Below are positions 45,066 to 53,926 of a stretch of DNA of 64,000 nucleotides, piece after piece. The notes beneath the pieces were generated by a model. It was not told the origin of the DNA. It did no database searches and worked only from the letters and a program-made list of their open reading frames with translations. The DNA comes from an uncultured Alistipes sp. (GTDB lineage: Bacteria > Bacteroidota > Bacteroidia > Bacteroidales > Rikenellaceae): assembly GCA_910583985.1 (NCBI GenBank), contig CAJTYA010000007.1, forward strand, positions 1 through 64,000, written 5' to 3'. Position 1 is the stretch's first letter; the number at the start of each line of letters is the position of its first letter. A program made the position numbers and the translations under genes.

Positions 45066-46361
45066 ATGAAGAATTTCAACGCAACGAAGTACAGGCTGCG
45101 GAACGTCGCCACGAACCGTCTTTTCGACGACGAAGGATGGACGCTCGACGACTGCCAGTGCACGGCCCCCGCGCTTATCCGAGCCGTATACGAAACCAAA
45201 CGCCTCGACCCCAAGAGCGAGGAATACGGCATCTACCGTTTCGCAGACTGGCTGCCCGTGAACCGCACGCTCGAAGGATCGTGCGCTCCGGTCACGTACA
45301 AAAGCCGGGGGCTGGCCGAACGCCTCGGACTGAAAAACCTCTACATCACGTTCAACGGCTACTACCCCGAAATCGGGGCCCGCATGAAGACCTGCTCGTT
45401 CAAGGAGACCGAAGCCTACTCGGTATGCGGCCGCCTCAACGGAAGCCACAAGGGCAAGGTGCTGGTGGTCGCCTCGGCCGGCAATACGGCCAGAGCGTTC
45501 GCCAAGGTATGTTCCGACAACGGAATTCCGCTGCTGCTGAGCGTTCCGGAAGACAACATCGACGCGCTGTGGTTCGACACTCCGCTCGACGACTGCGTGA
45601 AGCTGATCTGCCCGCAGAAGGGAGCCGACTACTTCGACGCGATCCACCTGAGCAATCTGGCGCTCGCCTGCGAAAAATTCTTCGCCGAAGGGGGCGCCAA
45701 GAACGTCGCCCGGCGCGACGGAATGGCCACTACCGTGCTGTCGGCCGTCACGCACATCGGACGCATCCCCGACTATTACTTTCAGGCCGTGGGAAGCGGC
45801 ACCGGCGCCATCGCCGCATGGGAGGCCAACCTGCGCCTGATCGAGGACGGACGCTTCGGTTCCCACAAGATGAAACTCATGGTCTCGCAAAACGCTCCGT
45901 TCACGCCGATGTACGACGCGTGGAAGGCCCGCTCGCGCGACATGCTGCCCTATGCCGACGATCAGGCCCGCGCGGACGCCGAGGCGATCGACGCCAAGGT
46001 GCTATCGAATCGCAAGCCGCCTTACGGCATCCGGGGCGGACTGTTCGACGCGCTGACCGACACGGACGGCGACGTGCTCGTCGCCACGAACGAAGAGGCG
46101 CGGCAAGCCAAGGAGCTCTTCGCCGAATCGGAAGGCATCGACATCTATTCGGCTCCGGCCGTGGCGCTGGCCACGCTCATCCGAAGCGTGGAAGCGGGTC
46201 GGATCGACCCCGGAAAAACGGTGATGCTCAACATCACCGGCGGAGGCGAAAAACGATTCAAATCCGGCAAGAACCTGCACTACCTCCGCCCGTCGGTCGT
46301 CTTCCCGATCGACCCCGATCCGGCCGAAGTGATGAAAAAAGTGGAAGCGCTGTTCGCCTGA
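45066..46361 (+). CDS. PLP enzyme, cysteate synthase or threonine synthase type
   Basis: A 431-residue fold-type II PLP enzyme. The Schiff-base lysine is Lys113 in TCSFKETEAY, the phosphate cradle is SAGNTARAFA (residues 137-146), and GSGTGAIAAWEA and NITGGGEKRF follow. The N-terminus lacks the zinc ribbon of many archaeal threonine synthases. The SFKE and VVASAGNTARAFAKV stretches resemble cysteate synthase, which turns phosphoserine and sulfite into L-cysteate. In Alistipes, cysteate feeds sulfonolipid synthesis, so that role is attractive, but no capnine-synthesis partner is in view and threonine synthase is not excluded. Followed by a clear terminator. Confidence 0.75.
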   Translation: MKNFNATKYRLRNVATNRLFDDEGWTLDDCQCTAPALIRAVYETKRLDPKSEEYGIYRFADWLPVNRTLEGSCAPVTYKSRGLAERLGLKNLYITFNGYYPEIGARMKTCSFKETEAYSVCGRLNGSHKGKVLVVASAGNTARAFAKVCSDNGIPLLLSVPEDNIDALWFDTPLDDCVKLICPQKGADYFDAIHLSNLALACEKFFAEGGAKNVARRDGMATTVLSAVTHIGRIPDYYFQAVGSGTGAIAAWEANLRLIEDGRFGSHKMKLMVSQNAPFTPMYDAWKARSRDMLPYADDQARADAEAIDAKVLSNRKPPYGIRGGLFDALTDTDGDVLVATNEEARQAKELFAESEGIDIYSAPAVALATLIRSVEAGRIDPGKTVMLNITGGGEKRFKSGKNLHYLRPSVVFPIDPDPAEVMKKVEALFA

Positions 46362-46915
46362 GCGGTTCTCGCCCGGACCGACCGTCGAAAATAACGGGAC
46401 CCATTCTGCCGGTTCGCAGAACGGGTCCCGCTTTTTCGTATTCCGGTCGAACCGTCCGACGGCAGGAAGCGCGGATTCGCCGGAGGGGCAGACCGTCTGC
46501 CGGCGTTCCGTCCTCCCGCCACAGAGCGATGCCGCTCCCTGCCGCGTTTCGGCAGGTTCTTGTCCGCACGATCTTTTCGCCGTCCGTCGGCACGACCGAC
46601 TCTCGAAAAACATGTGCGACGATCTTCCTGCGGCGATGTCCGTCCCGTCGCCACAGGACAGGACGATCCCACGCAGGAGCGCAAAGGCAGGCTCGCGAAT
46701 ATGCCCGCAAAGAGGCCGGAAAGCCGTCCTCCCGGATGCGGAACGGTCGTCCCAGCCTTCGGCATTTCTTCGGACGCCCCGCCGCCGGAATCCGGAATTT
46801 TTCAAAAAACGGAACGACCGTACCGCCCCCTAAAGAAGCGGCGCCCCGCGATGCCGGCCCCGGATCGCCGCGCCGGCATTGCGGAAAAAGCGTTCCGAAA
46901 ACGGAGCGTCCGGCC
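46362..46915. other. spacer between convergent genes
   Basis: Apart from the terminator at 46395, only GC-rich sequence with chance frames. Confidence 0.5.
46395..46436 (+). terminator. terminator of the cysteate synthase-type gene
   Basis: CGGGACCCATTCTGC pairs with GCAGAACGGGTCCCG (one mismatch, 6-nt loop) and is followed by CTTTTT. It starts 34 bp after the stop. Confidence 0.85.
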
Positions 46916-48283
46916 CTACTTCTCTCCGGCGAAATAGCGGTAGAACCACGCGATGGTCTCTATGCCACGGTAGAAGTTCTCCAGCGCGTAACTTTCGTTC
47001 GGCGAATGGATGGCGTCTTCGTCCAATCCGAACCCCATCAACACGGACTTGACGCCCAGTTGTTTTTCGAACGTACTGATAATGGGGATGCTCCCGCCCG
47101 AATAATAGGGCAGCGGCTTGCGGCCGAAGGTCTTCTCCACCGCCTTCGAAGCGGCCCGGTAGGCCGGCAGATCGGTCGGACAGACGTAAGGGTAGCCGCC
47201 GTGCAGCACCCGCACCTCGACCCGGACGCTGCGCGGAGCGAGGGCCCGGAAATGCGAAGCGAACCGTTCGCCGATCTCGCGGTAATCCTGATCGGGGACC
47301 AACCGCATCGAAATCTTGGCGAAAGCCTTCGACGGAATGACCGTCTTGGCCCCCTCGCCGGTATAACCGCCCCAGATGCCGTTCACGTCGAGCGACGGCC
47401 GCACGCCGGTGCGCTCCATCGTCGAATAGCCCTGCTCGCCCTGCACCTCGGCAATGCCGATGCTTTTTTTATAGGCGGCTTCACAGAAGGGCGCCTTGCC
47501 GAAATCCTCGCGTTCGGAAGCGGAGAGTTCGCGTACCCGGTCGTAGAATCCGGGGATCGTCACGCGCCCCGCCTCGTCGGTCAGCGAAGCGATCATCTTC
47601 GAGAGGACATTGACCGGATTGGCCACAGCGCCGCCGTACAGGCCCGAATGGAGGTCTTTGTCGGGCCCCGTCACTTCGACCTCCACGTAGCAGAGACCCC
47701 GCAGGCCGCAGGTGATCGAGGGCACTTTCCACGACAGCAGGCTCGTGTCGGAAACAAGGATCACGTCCGAGCGGAGCAGCTCCTTGTGTTCGCCGCACCA
47801 CGTCGAAATGCTGCCCGACCCGATCTCCTCCTCGCCTTCGAGCATGAACTTCACGTTGCAAGGCAGCGTATCGGTCCGGAGCATGGCTTCGAACGCCTTG
47901 ACGTGCATGAACGACTGGCCCTTGTCGTCGTTGGCTCCCCGCGCCCGGATGCGTCCGTCGCGGACGACGGGTTCGAAAGGCGGGGTCTCCCACTCCGAAA
48001 GCGGATCGACCGGCATGACGTCGTAATGGCCGTAGACCAGCACCGTCGGCGCATCGGGCCGGACGATCTTTTCGGCATAGACGATGGGGTTGCCGGCCGT
48101 GGGCATGACCTCGGCCCGGTCGGCGCCCGCATCGCGCAGCGCGCCGCAGAGGTGTTCGGCGCAGCGCACCATGTCGTCCGCATGGCTGCTCTCGGCGCTG
48201 ACGGACGGAATGCGGAGCACGTCGAACAGCTCCTCCAGAAAACGGTCCTTGTTCTCTTCGATGTATTTCTTTACCTGTTCCAT
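46916..48283 (-). CDS. M20-family dipeptidase
   Basis: A 455-residue zinc peptidase. Metal and catalytic residues appear in LVYGHYDVMPVDP (His and Asp), RGANDDKGQS (bridging Asp), MLEGEEEIGSGS (catalytic Glu and ligand Glu), VSDTSL, and the C-terminal HSPNESYALEN. The lid domain lies at about residues 210-360. The build is of the CNDP/PepV-like dipeptidases that act on small peptides in the cytoplasm. The start at MEQVKKYIEEN was chosen because longer frames upstream have no family sequence and a -7-like site lies 23 bp before it. Confidence 0.88.
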   Translation of the reverse strand: MEQVKKYIEENKDRFLEELFDVLRIPSVSAESSHADDMVRCAEHLCGALRDAGADRAEVMPTAGNPIVYAEKIVRPDAPTVLVYGHYDVMPVDPLSEWETPPFEPVVRDGRIRARGANDDKGQSFMHVKAFEAMLRTDTLPCNVKFMLEGEEEIGSGSISTWCGEHKELLRSDVILVSDTSLLSWKVPSITCGLRGLCYVEVEVTGPDKDLHSGLYGGAVANPVNVLSKMIASLTDEAGRVTIPGFYDRVRELSASEREDFGKAPFCEAAYKKSIGIAEVQGEQGYSTMERTGVRPSLDVNGIWGGYTGEGAKTVIPSKAFAKISMRLVPDQDYREIGERFASHFRALAPRSVRVEVRVLHGGYPYVCPTDLPAYRAASKAVEKTFGRKPLPYYSGGSIPIISTFEKQLGVKSVLMGFGLDEDAIHSPNESYALENFYRGIETIAWFYRYFAGEK

Positions 48284-48755
48284 AATCGTTACGGTTGTTT
48301 GCAGGTAAAGATACGAAGAAAAGTCGAGATTCGGACGTCTCCGGAGCAAGGTCCGCCCGGAAAGAAACGGTCCTCCCGCCGGGATAAAGAAACGGCCGGC
48401 GCACCGGCTACAGGCTCCGAGAAACATGAAAAGACCCTCGCATGCACCGGAAAGCCCCGCATGCATCCCGTCCGCAGGAGGGACACCCGACAGGGAACGA
48501 GAACCGAAAGGGAAAAATGCCTCGCTGGGCACGGCGCACGGCGCCATAATATTCTATATAGAGGTAAGAAACTGCGGCCATATCCCGGAACGAACCGTCG
48601 TTCCGCGACGAAGCGCAGCCGCCCCGCCGCCGGCAGCCCGCCTCAGCGAACGCCTTCTCCGGACCGGCATGCGGCAGAAAACGGATACGGCCCGGGCGGA
48701 TTTTTCCCTACCGGCCATCCTCTCTCCGCAAGAAAATCCCGCGAGGCTCCGCGAA
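48284..48755. other. spacer between two minus-strand genes
   Basis: Holds the dipeptidase -7 element at its left end; otherwise nothing recognised. Confidence 0.5.
48306..48313 (-). promoter_or_regulatory. -7-like element of the dipeptidase gene
   Basis: TATCTTTA on the minus strand, one mismatch to consensus, 23 bp before the start. Confidence 0.4.
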
Positions 48756-50558
48756 TTACTCCACGCCGATCGTGAAATCACTGCCGTAGCGGACCAGCGG
48801 CCACTCGACGTTCTCGTACTTGCCTCCGGGATGTTTCTGCTCGAAACGATAAGGTGTCTGGAGCAGGGGGAGCGCCCCGCCGTTGAGGTGATCGGCGAAC
48901 TGCGACCCGTGCAGATGGACAGCCCCCACGAACAGCTTCGCCACATCGTACCCCCGATAGGCGTACAGGCTCGGCAGAGCCCCGAACTCGGCGATATAGC
49001 GGCGGTCGAAACCGGCCACGCGTTCGTTCCACCGGTCGGCATGGTAAGAGGCGACGTAACGCAGATTGAGTTTGAAGAACAGTTTCCGGTCGATGTTCCG
49101 GAACCGCGCCCAGCGCGGGCTGCCGATCACCCGGATCGACGGATTTTTCACGCTTCGGGCGATCAGGCTGTTCTGCACCGAAGCCACATAGGCCAGAATG
49201 GCGTCCGTCGTCGTCTCGTCGGAGGTGAGCACGACGATCACGTTCTCCCGGTCGCCGCTCAACAGATTTTCGAGGGCGGCGTTGCCCATTCCCTTGGCAT
49301 AGCTCAGGCGATGGGCCGAAGGCGGCAGTAGCGGCCGGATCTCCGCCGCGAACTCGGCGTCTTCGCTCGCCCCGGAAAAGACGATCACGTTGCGCTCCGG
49401 CGCCAGTTCGGCACCCAGCTTGCCGGTCTTCGAAGCCGGATCGGGCGCCACCTGAAACAACAGGTTGTTGTCGGCGCTCTCGACGGGCGCCAGCGGCGAG
49501 ACGACGGGGATTCCGTGTCGGGCGGCGAACGCCGCCGCCGGGGCATAGCATTCGTCGTACACCGGCCCCAGAATCAGATCGGCCTCGCCGAGTTCGGGGT
49601 TGCGGAGCACCTCTTCCATCGCTTGGGCCGAGCGGCCCACGTCGAACAGGTCGGCCTTGACCGACACGCCCGTCGCCTTGAGCTCTTCGAGCGCCAGCAG
49701 CACGCCTTGGTAAAATTCCATGAACGGACGGTTGGGACGCTCCCCGGTTTTCATCGGGAGCAACAGCGCCACGCGCACGGGCTTCGTAACGTCGATCGCC
49801 TTGACGGCGAGCCGTTCGCCCAGCGAAACCGCGAGCAGGCTCTCCGCGAGGGTATCGACGGGGAAGGGTTCCCGGCGCACGAGCGTATCGGGCAGGGGAA
49901 TGCGGACGATGCTGCCCGAACGCAGACCGTCGCGAAGAATCGCATCGTTATACCGTTCGATCGTATCGACCGGCACGCCGAACCGCTTGCCTAAGGAATA
50001 GAGCGTCTCGCCCCGCTCGACGACATGATGCGTGAAACGGTCCGACACGCTGTTGAGCGCGTCCTTATAGGATTCGATCTGCTCTTCGATCTCTTCGGCG
50101 TCGCTGGTCCCCAGACTGGCCTTGCGGATGTTGATGCGCTGACCGATCGACAGGCGGGCCGGATCGAATCCTTCGTTGTCTTCCATGAGCACGTCCAGTC
50201 CCACGCCGTAGCGCTTCGAAATCGAATAGGCCGTCTCGCCCTGATTGACCGTATGAACATCGAAGAGCTTGCGCTTCTTGCGTTCCGAAAGCGGTTTGGC
50301 TTCGTTCCTGCGCACCGGAATCTTGATGACCTGATCGGTTTTCAGCCCGTCATCCGTATGGGGATTGTTGCGGCGAATGGTCTCCTCGTCCGTCTCGTAG
50401 GTCTTGCCCAGCGAATAGAACGTGTCGCCCGGACGGACCGTGTGCACGTAATAACTTTCGCCCGCGATGGTGACCACGCTTTCCGATTTCCGGGTCTGGG
50501 CCCCGGCCGTCCCCGCGATCAACAGACCGCAAACCAGCCACAGCGCTATTTGTTTCAT
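48756..50558 (-). CDS. LysM-repeat protein with periplasmic-binding-like domain
   Basis: A 600-residue exported protein with a signal peptide (KQIALWLVCGLLIAGTAGA, ending AQ). Three LysM repeats follow: YVHTVRPGDTFYSLGKTYE (about residue 37), VHTVNQGETAYSISKRYGV (about 100) and HHVVERGETLYSLGKRFGV (about 178), each with the N-x-x-x-x-I or R-I end pattern. From about residue 250 a type-1 periplasmic-binding-protein fold begins with PVRVALLLPMKTGERP and GVLLALEELKATG. LysM domains bind peptidoglycan. The combination recalls LpoA-like regulators of cell-wall synthesis, but no partner is visible. A -7 element lies 25 bp upstream. Confidence 0.85.
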   Translation of the reverse strand: MKQIALWLVCGLLIAGTAGAQTRKSESVVTIAGESYYVHTVRPGDTFYSLGKTYETDEETIRRNNPHTDDGLKTDQVIKIPVRRNEAKPLSERKKRKLFDVHTVNQGETAYSISKRYGVGLDVLMEDNEGFDPARLSIGQRINIRKASLGTSDAEEIEEQIESYKDALNSVSDRFTHHVVERGETLYSLGKRFGVPVDTIERYNDAILRDGLRSGSIVRIPLPDTLVRREPFPVDTLAESLLAVSLGERLAVKAIDVTKPVRVALLLPMKTGERPNRPFMEFYQGVLLALEELKATGVSVKADLFDVGRSAQAMEEVLRNPELGEADLILGPVYDECYAPAAAFAARHGIPVVSPLAPVESADNNLLFQVAPDPASKTGKLGAELAPERNVIVFSGASEDAEFAAEIRPLLPPSAHRLSYAKGMGNAALENLLSGDRENVIVVLTSDETTTDAILAYVASVQNSLIARSVKNPSIRVIGSPRWARFRNIDRKLFFKLNLRYVASYHADRWNERVAGFDRRYIAEFGALPSLYAYRGYDVAKLFVGAVHLHGSQFADHLNGGALPLLQTPYRFEQKHPGGKYENVEWPLVRYGSDFTIGVE

Positions 50559-50583
50559 ACCGATTTCCGTAAATTACCACCGA

Positions 50584-50591
50584 CAAAGATA
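50584..50591 (-). promoter_or_regulatory. -7 element of the LysM protein gene
   Basis: TATCTTTG on the minus strand, 25 bp before the start at 50558. Confidence 0.6.
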
Positions 50592-50823
50592 GCAAAAAAC
50601 CCGAAACGCGCGCACACCTTCCCCCCGGACGGGACCGCGGCCGCACGACGCGGGCAGGCCGTCCGCCACGGCGATACGACGGGGGAGGGTCGTTTCTCCC
50701 CGGAAGCCGGTCCCGGAGCCGAAGCCCGGCCGAAACGCACTCCGACGCCGCAAAAGGAAGGGCTGCCGACGGGTCCGCGACGAAAAAATCGGCGCGAGGG
50801 GCGAAAAAACCGTTCGCGTTTTG

Positions 50824-50831
50824 TAACTTTG
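50824..50831 (+). promoter_or_regulatory. -7 element of the GH25-nadB group
   Basis: TAACTTTG, 19 bp before the ATG at 50851. Short leader, weak -33. Confidence 0.6.
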
Positions 50832-50850
50832 CGAACGTCAAAACGGCGCT

Positions 50851-51525
50851 ATGCGGACTTTCTTACGACTCATTTGCCTGTCGGGCCTCGCCCTGCTCGC
50901 CTCCTGCGGCGGGGAAAAGACGCCCGACGATTTCGAAGTGTGGGGACTGGATGTCTCCCGCCACCAGCAGAACGTGAACTGGGAACAGGTCGTCGAGCAC
51001 GAACGGCCCGATTTCGTGCTCATCAAGGCCACCGAAGGCACGATGATCGTCGACCCGACCTACGACCGCCACCGCAGGGAGCTCGAAAAGGCCGGCGTAC
51101 CGTGGGGCGCCTATCACTTTTTCGGACACCGCACGCCGGGCAAGCAGCAGGCCCGCAATTTCATCAGGACGGCCAAGTTGGACAAGGGCAACATCATCCC
51201 TGTGCTCGACATCGAGAAGCACCGTTTCATGACCGATCCGAAAAAGTCGGTGCGCGAAGCCAAAGCGTTCTGCGACGAAATCGAACGCTACTACGGCACC
51301 CCGCCGATCATCTACTGTTCGACCAATTTCTACGAAACCTACCTCAAGAAAGACTTCGAAGAGGACGACTATATCCTCTGGATCGCCGACTACCGCAAGT
51401 GTCCGCCGCTGAAGTGGCAGATCTGGCAGCACACCGATTCGCACAGCATCCGGGGCATCCGGGGCAACGTGGACCGGAACGTATTCAGAGGAAGCCGGGA
51501 ACAATTCCGAAAGCTAATCCTGTAA
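50851..51525 (+). CDS. GH25 family lysozyme lipoprotein
   Basis: A 224-residue lipoprotein (lipobox LLASCG, Cys19) with one glycoside hydrolase 25 domain: VWGLDVSRHQQNVNWEQV with the first catalytic Asp (residue 34), DFVLIKATEGTMIVDPTYD, YHFFGHRTPGKQQARNF and IIPVLDIEKHRF with the Asp/Glu pair. GH25 enzymes cut the glycan strands of peptidoglycan. It probably works in its own cell wall or against neighbours from the outer membrane. nadB begins 4 bp after its stop, so the two are co-transcribed although functionally unlike. Confidence 0.88.
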   Translation: MRTFLRLICLSGLALLASCGGEKTPDDFEVWGLDVSRHQQNVNWEQVVEHERPDFVLIKATEGTMIVDPTYDRHRRELEKAGVPWGAYHFFGHRTPGKQQARNFIRTAKLDKGNIIPVLDIEKHRFMTDPKKSVREAKAFCDEIERYYGTPPIIYCSTNFYETYLKKDFEEDDYILWIADYRKCPPLKWQIWQHTDSHSIRGIRGNVDRNVFRGSREQFRKLIL

Positions 51526-51529
51526 GAAA

Positions 51530-53104
51530 ATGAACATCGAAACCGATTTTCTGGTCATCGGCAGCGGCATCGCCGGACTGAGCTTCGCGCTCAAAGCCGC
51601 CGAACACGGCCACGTCACGATCGTCACCAAGAGCGAACTGGGCGAATGCAACACCGACTATGCACAGGGAGGCATCGCATCGGTCATGTACGAGCCCGAT
51701 ACGTTCGAAAAGCATATCCACGACACGCTGGTCTGCGGAGCGGGCATCTGCGACAGGGCCGCCGTGGAGCAGGTCGTGCGGAATGCGCCGGGCGTCATCA
51801 AACAGCTCATCCAGTGGGGCACCAAGTTCGACAAGGACGCTTCGGGGCGCTACGACCTGAACCGCGAGGGCGGGCACAGCGAACACCGCATCCTGCACCA
51901 CGACGACCTGACGGGACACGAAATCGAACGGGCCCTGATGAAGCGTGTCAAACGCCACCGCAACATCGACATCTACGAGCATCATTTCGCCGTAGACATC
52001 CTCACGCAGCACCATCTGGGCAGGTTAGTGCGCAAAAGCACGCCCGACATCACCTGCTTCGGCGCCTACGTGCTGAACCTCAAAAAACACGAAATCCATA
52101 CCGTGCTGTCGAAAGTGACCGTCATGGCCACCGGCGGCGTGGGCAACATCTACCACACGACGACCAATCCGAGCGTGGCCACCGGCGACGGCGTGGCGAT
52201 GGTGCACCGGGCCAAAGGCGCGATCGAGAACATGGAGTTCATCCAGTTCCACCCCACCTCGCTCTACAATCCGGGCGAGCGGCCCTCGTTTCTCATCACC
52301 GAGGCCATGCGCGGCTTCGGCGGTCTGCTGCGGTTGCAGAACGGCAAGGAATTCATGCAGAAATACCACCCGATGGGCTCGCTCGCCCCGCGGGACGTGG
52401 TGGCGCGCAGCATCGACCACGAGCTGAAAATATCGGGCGAAGAGTTCGTCTACCTCGACATCACGCACAAAGACCCCAAGGAGGTGACGTCCCACTTCCC
52501 GAACATCTACCGCAAGTGCCTCTCGGTGGGCATCGACCTGACCAAGGACATGATCCCCGTCGTACCGGCCGCCCATTACTGCTGCGGCGGGATCAAGGTG
52601 GACCTCAACGGCGAATCGTCCATCCGCCGTCTCTATGCGCTGGGCGAGGCTTCCTCGACCGGCCTGCACGGCGGCAACCGGCTGGCCTCGAACTCGATGA
52701 TGGAGGCGGCCGTGTACGCCGACGCGGCGGCCCGGCATGCCATTTCGGCCATCGGCGGCATCGAGTGGCAGCGCGACATCCCGGCATGGGACGACGAGGG
52801 CACGGCCGCACCGGAGGAAATGGCGCTCATCACACAGAACTACAAGGAGATGCAGCAGATCATGAGCAACTACGTGGGCATCGTGCGCTCGAACCTGCGC
52901 CTCGAACGGGCCAAGCGGCGGCTCGAAATCATCTATAAGGAGACCGAAGAGCTGTACCTCAAATCGACGCTCAGCCAGCACCTGTGCGAACTGCGCAACA
53001 TGATCGCCGTGGGCTACCTCATCATCAAGCAGGCCGAAGCCCGCCACGAAAGCGTAGGGCTGCACTACTCCATCGATTACCCCAGCAAACCGTTCGACGT
53101 ATGA
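51530..53104 (+). CDS. nadB: L-aspartate oxidase
   Basis: A 524-residue flavoprotein. It has the FAD-binding FLVIGSGIAGLSFAL at residues 6-20, the substrate-site REGGHSEHRILHHDDLTGHE, FIQFHPTSLYNPGERPSFL, EAMRGFGGLL and SSTGLHGGNRLASNSMMEA near the flavin. NadB oxidises L-aspartate to iminoaspartate, the first step of de novo NAD synthesis. nadA and nadC are not in the window. The stop codon overlaps the ATG of the next gene (ATGA), which suggests coupling. Confidence 0.95.
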   Translation: MNIETDFLVIGSGIAGLSFALKAAEHGHVTIVTKSELGECNTDYAQGGIASVMYEPDTFEKHIHDTLVCGAGICDRAAVEQVVRNAPGVIKQLIQWGTKFDKDASGRYDLNREGGHSEHRILHHDDLTGHEIERALMKRVKRHRNIDIYEHHFAVDILTQHHLGRLVRKSTPDITCFGAYVLNLKKHEIHTVLSKVTVMATGGVGNIYHTTTNPSVATGDGVAMVHRAKGAIENMEFIQFHPTSLYNPGERPSFLITEAMRGFGGLLRLQNGKEFMQKYHPMGSLAPRDVVARSIDHELKISGEEFVYLDITHKDPKEVTSHFPNIYRKCLSVGIDLTKDMIPVVPAAHYCCGGIKVDLNGESSIRRLYALGEASSTGLHGGNRLASNSMMEAAVYADAAARHAISAIGGIEWQRDIPAWDDEGTAAPEEMALITQNYKEMQQIMSNYVGIVRSNLRLERAKRRLEIIYKETEELYLKSTLSQHLCELRNMIAVGYLIIKQAEARHESVGLHYSIDYPSKPFDV

Positions 53105-53889
53105 GAAAAACCGTTCTCCCGCTGCTCTTCGCGCTGATCTCGATACTGGCCGGCTGCACGGGCGACCGTCCCGACAACCGGACGGCCGACCTGCACGGCA
53201 AGCGGGTGCTGGTCTTCACCGGCCACGGCGAGGGGTACGTCCACGACAACATCGGGGCCTCGGCCCGGATGCTGCTCGAAATGGCCGGGCAGGAAGGTTT
53301 CGCGGCCGACACGACCTCGCGCACCGACATCTTCGCGGACGACTCGCTCGCCCGGTACGACGCCGTCGTCTATGCCAACGCCAGCTACGTCGCCCTCGAC
53401 GAGGCGCAGCGGGAAGCCCTCCGGCGCTTCATTCGCCGAGGAGGCGGATTCGTCGGCCTGCATGCCGCCGCCTGTACCGGCAAAGAGTGGGAATGGTTCA
53501 CGCGGATGATCGGAGGCCGCTTCGACTTCCATCCGCCCCGGCAGCCGCTCGTGCTGCGCCGAGTAGACCGCACGCACCCCTCGACGAGCGTGTGGCCCGA
53601 CACGCTGCGGATCGAAGACGAGCTCTACTTCTTCAAAAGGCTCAACCCCGAAGCCCGCGTGCTGGCCGTATGGGAAACCGCCGGCGTGGACTGGGCCGAA
53701 GGTCCCCGGCCCGAAGTGATGTCGCCCAGCCTGCCGGCCGTGTGGTGCAACGAGTTCGACGGAGGACGCATCTGGTACTCGGCCTTGGGGCACGATGCCG
53801 CGCTGTACGACGATCCGCAGTACAGGGCCCACGTGCTGGGCGGTCTGCGCTGGGCACTGGCGGGCCCCTCGCCGCAAGACAACGAATAA
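53101..53889 (+). CDS. ThuA domain lipoprotein
   Basis: A 262-residue protein with a lipobox-type signal (ISILAGCTG). The ThuA fold follows: RVLVFTGHGEGYVHDNIGAS, ARYDAVVYANAS, AQREALRRFIRRGGGFVGLH, AACTGKEWEWFTRMIGGRF and the C-terminal GGRIWYSALGHDAALYDDP with a conserved GH. ThuA-like proteins resemble class-I glutamine amidotransferases; they are linked to trehalose or other sugar use, and in Bacteroidetes are often secreted with unknown substrate. The start at 53101 overlaps the nadB stop. Confidence 0.85.
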   Translation: MRKTVLPLLFALISILAGCTGDRPDNRTADLHGKRVLVFTGHGEGYVHDNIGASARMLLEMAGQEGFAADTTSRTDIFADDSLARYDAVVYANASYVALDEAQREALRRFIRRGGGFVGLHAAACTGKEWEWFTRMIGGRFDFHPPRQPLVLRRVDRTHPSTSVWPDTLRIEDELYFFKRLNPEARVLAVWETAGVDWAEGPRPEVMSPSLPAVWCNEFDGGRIWYSALGHDAALYDDPQYRAHVLGGLRWALAGPSPQDNE

Positions 53890-53926
53890 ACGAACGAAAA
53901 CGAACGCAATCGCTATACCCGAACGT

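Noticed and set aside
44939..48775. 1278-codon plus-strand frame
   Set aside because: It runs across two well-identified genes on other frames (the PLP enzyme on plus and the M20 peptidase on minus) and is arginine-rich throughout, a GC-driven shadow.
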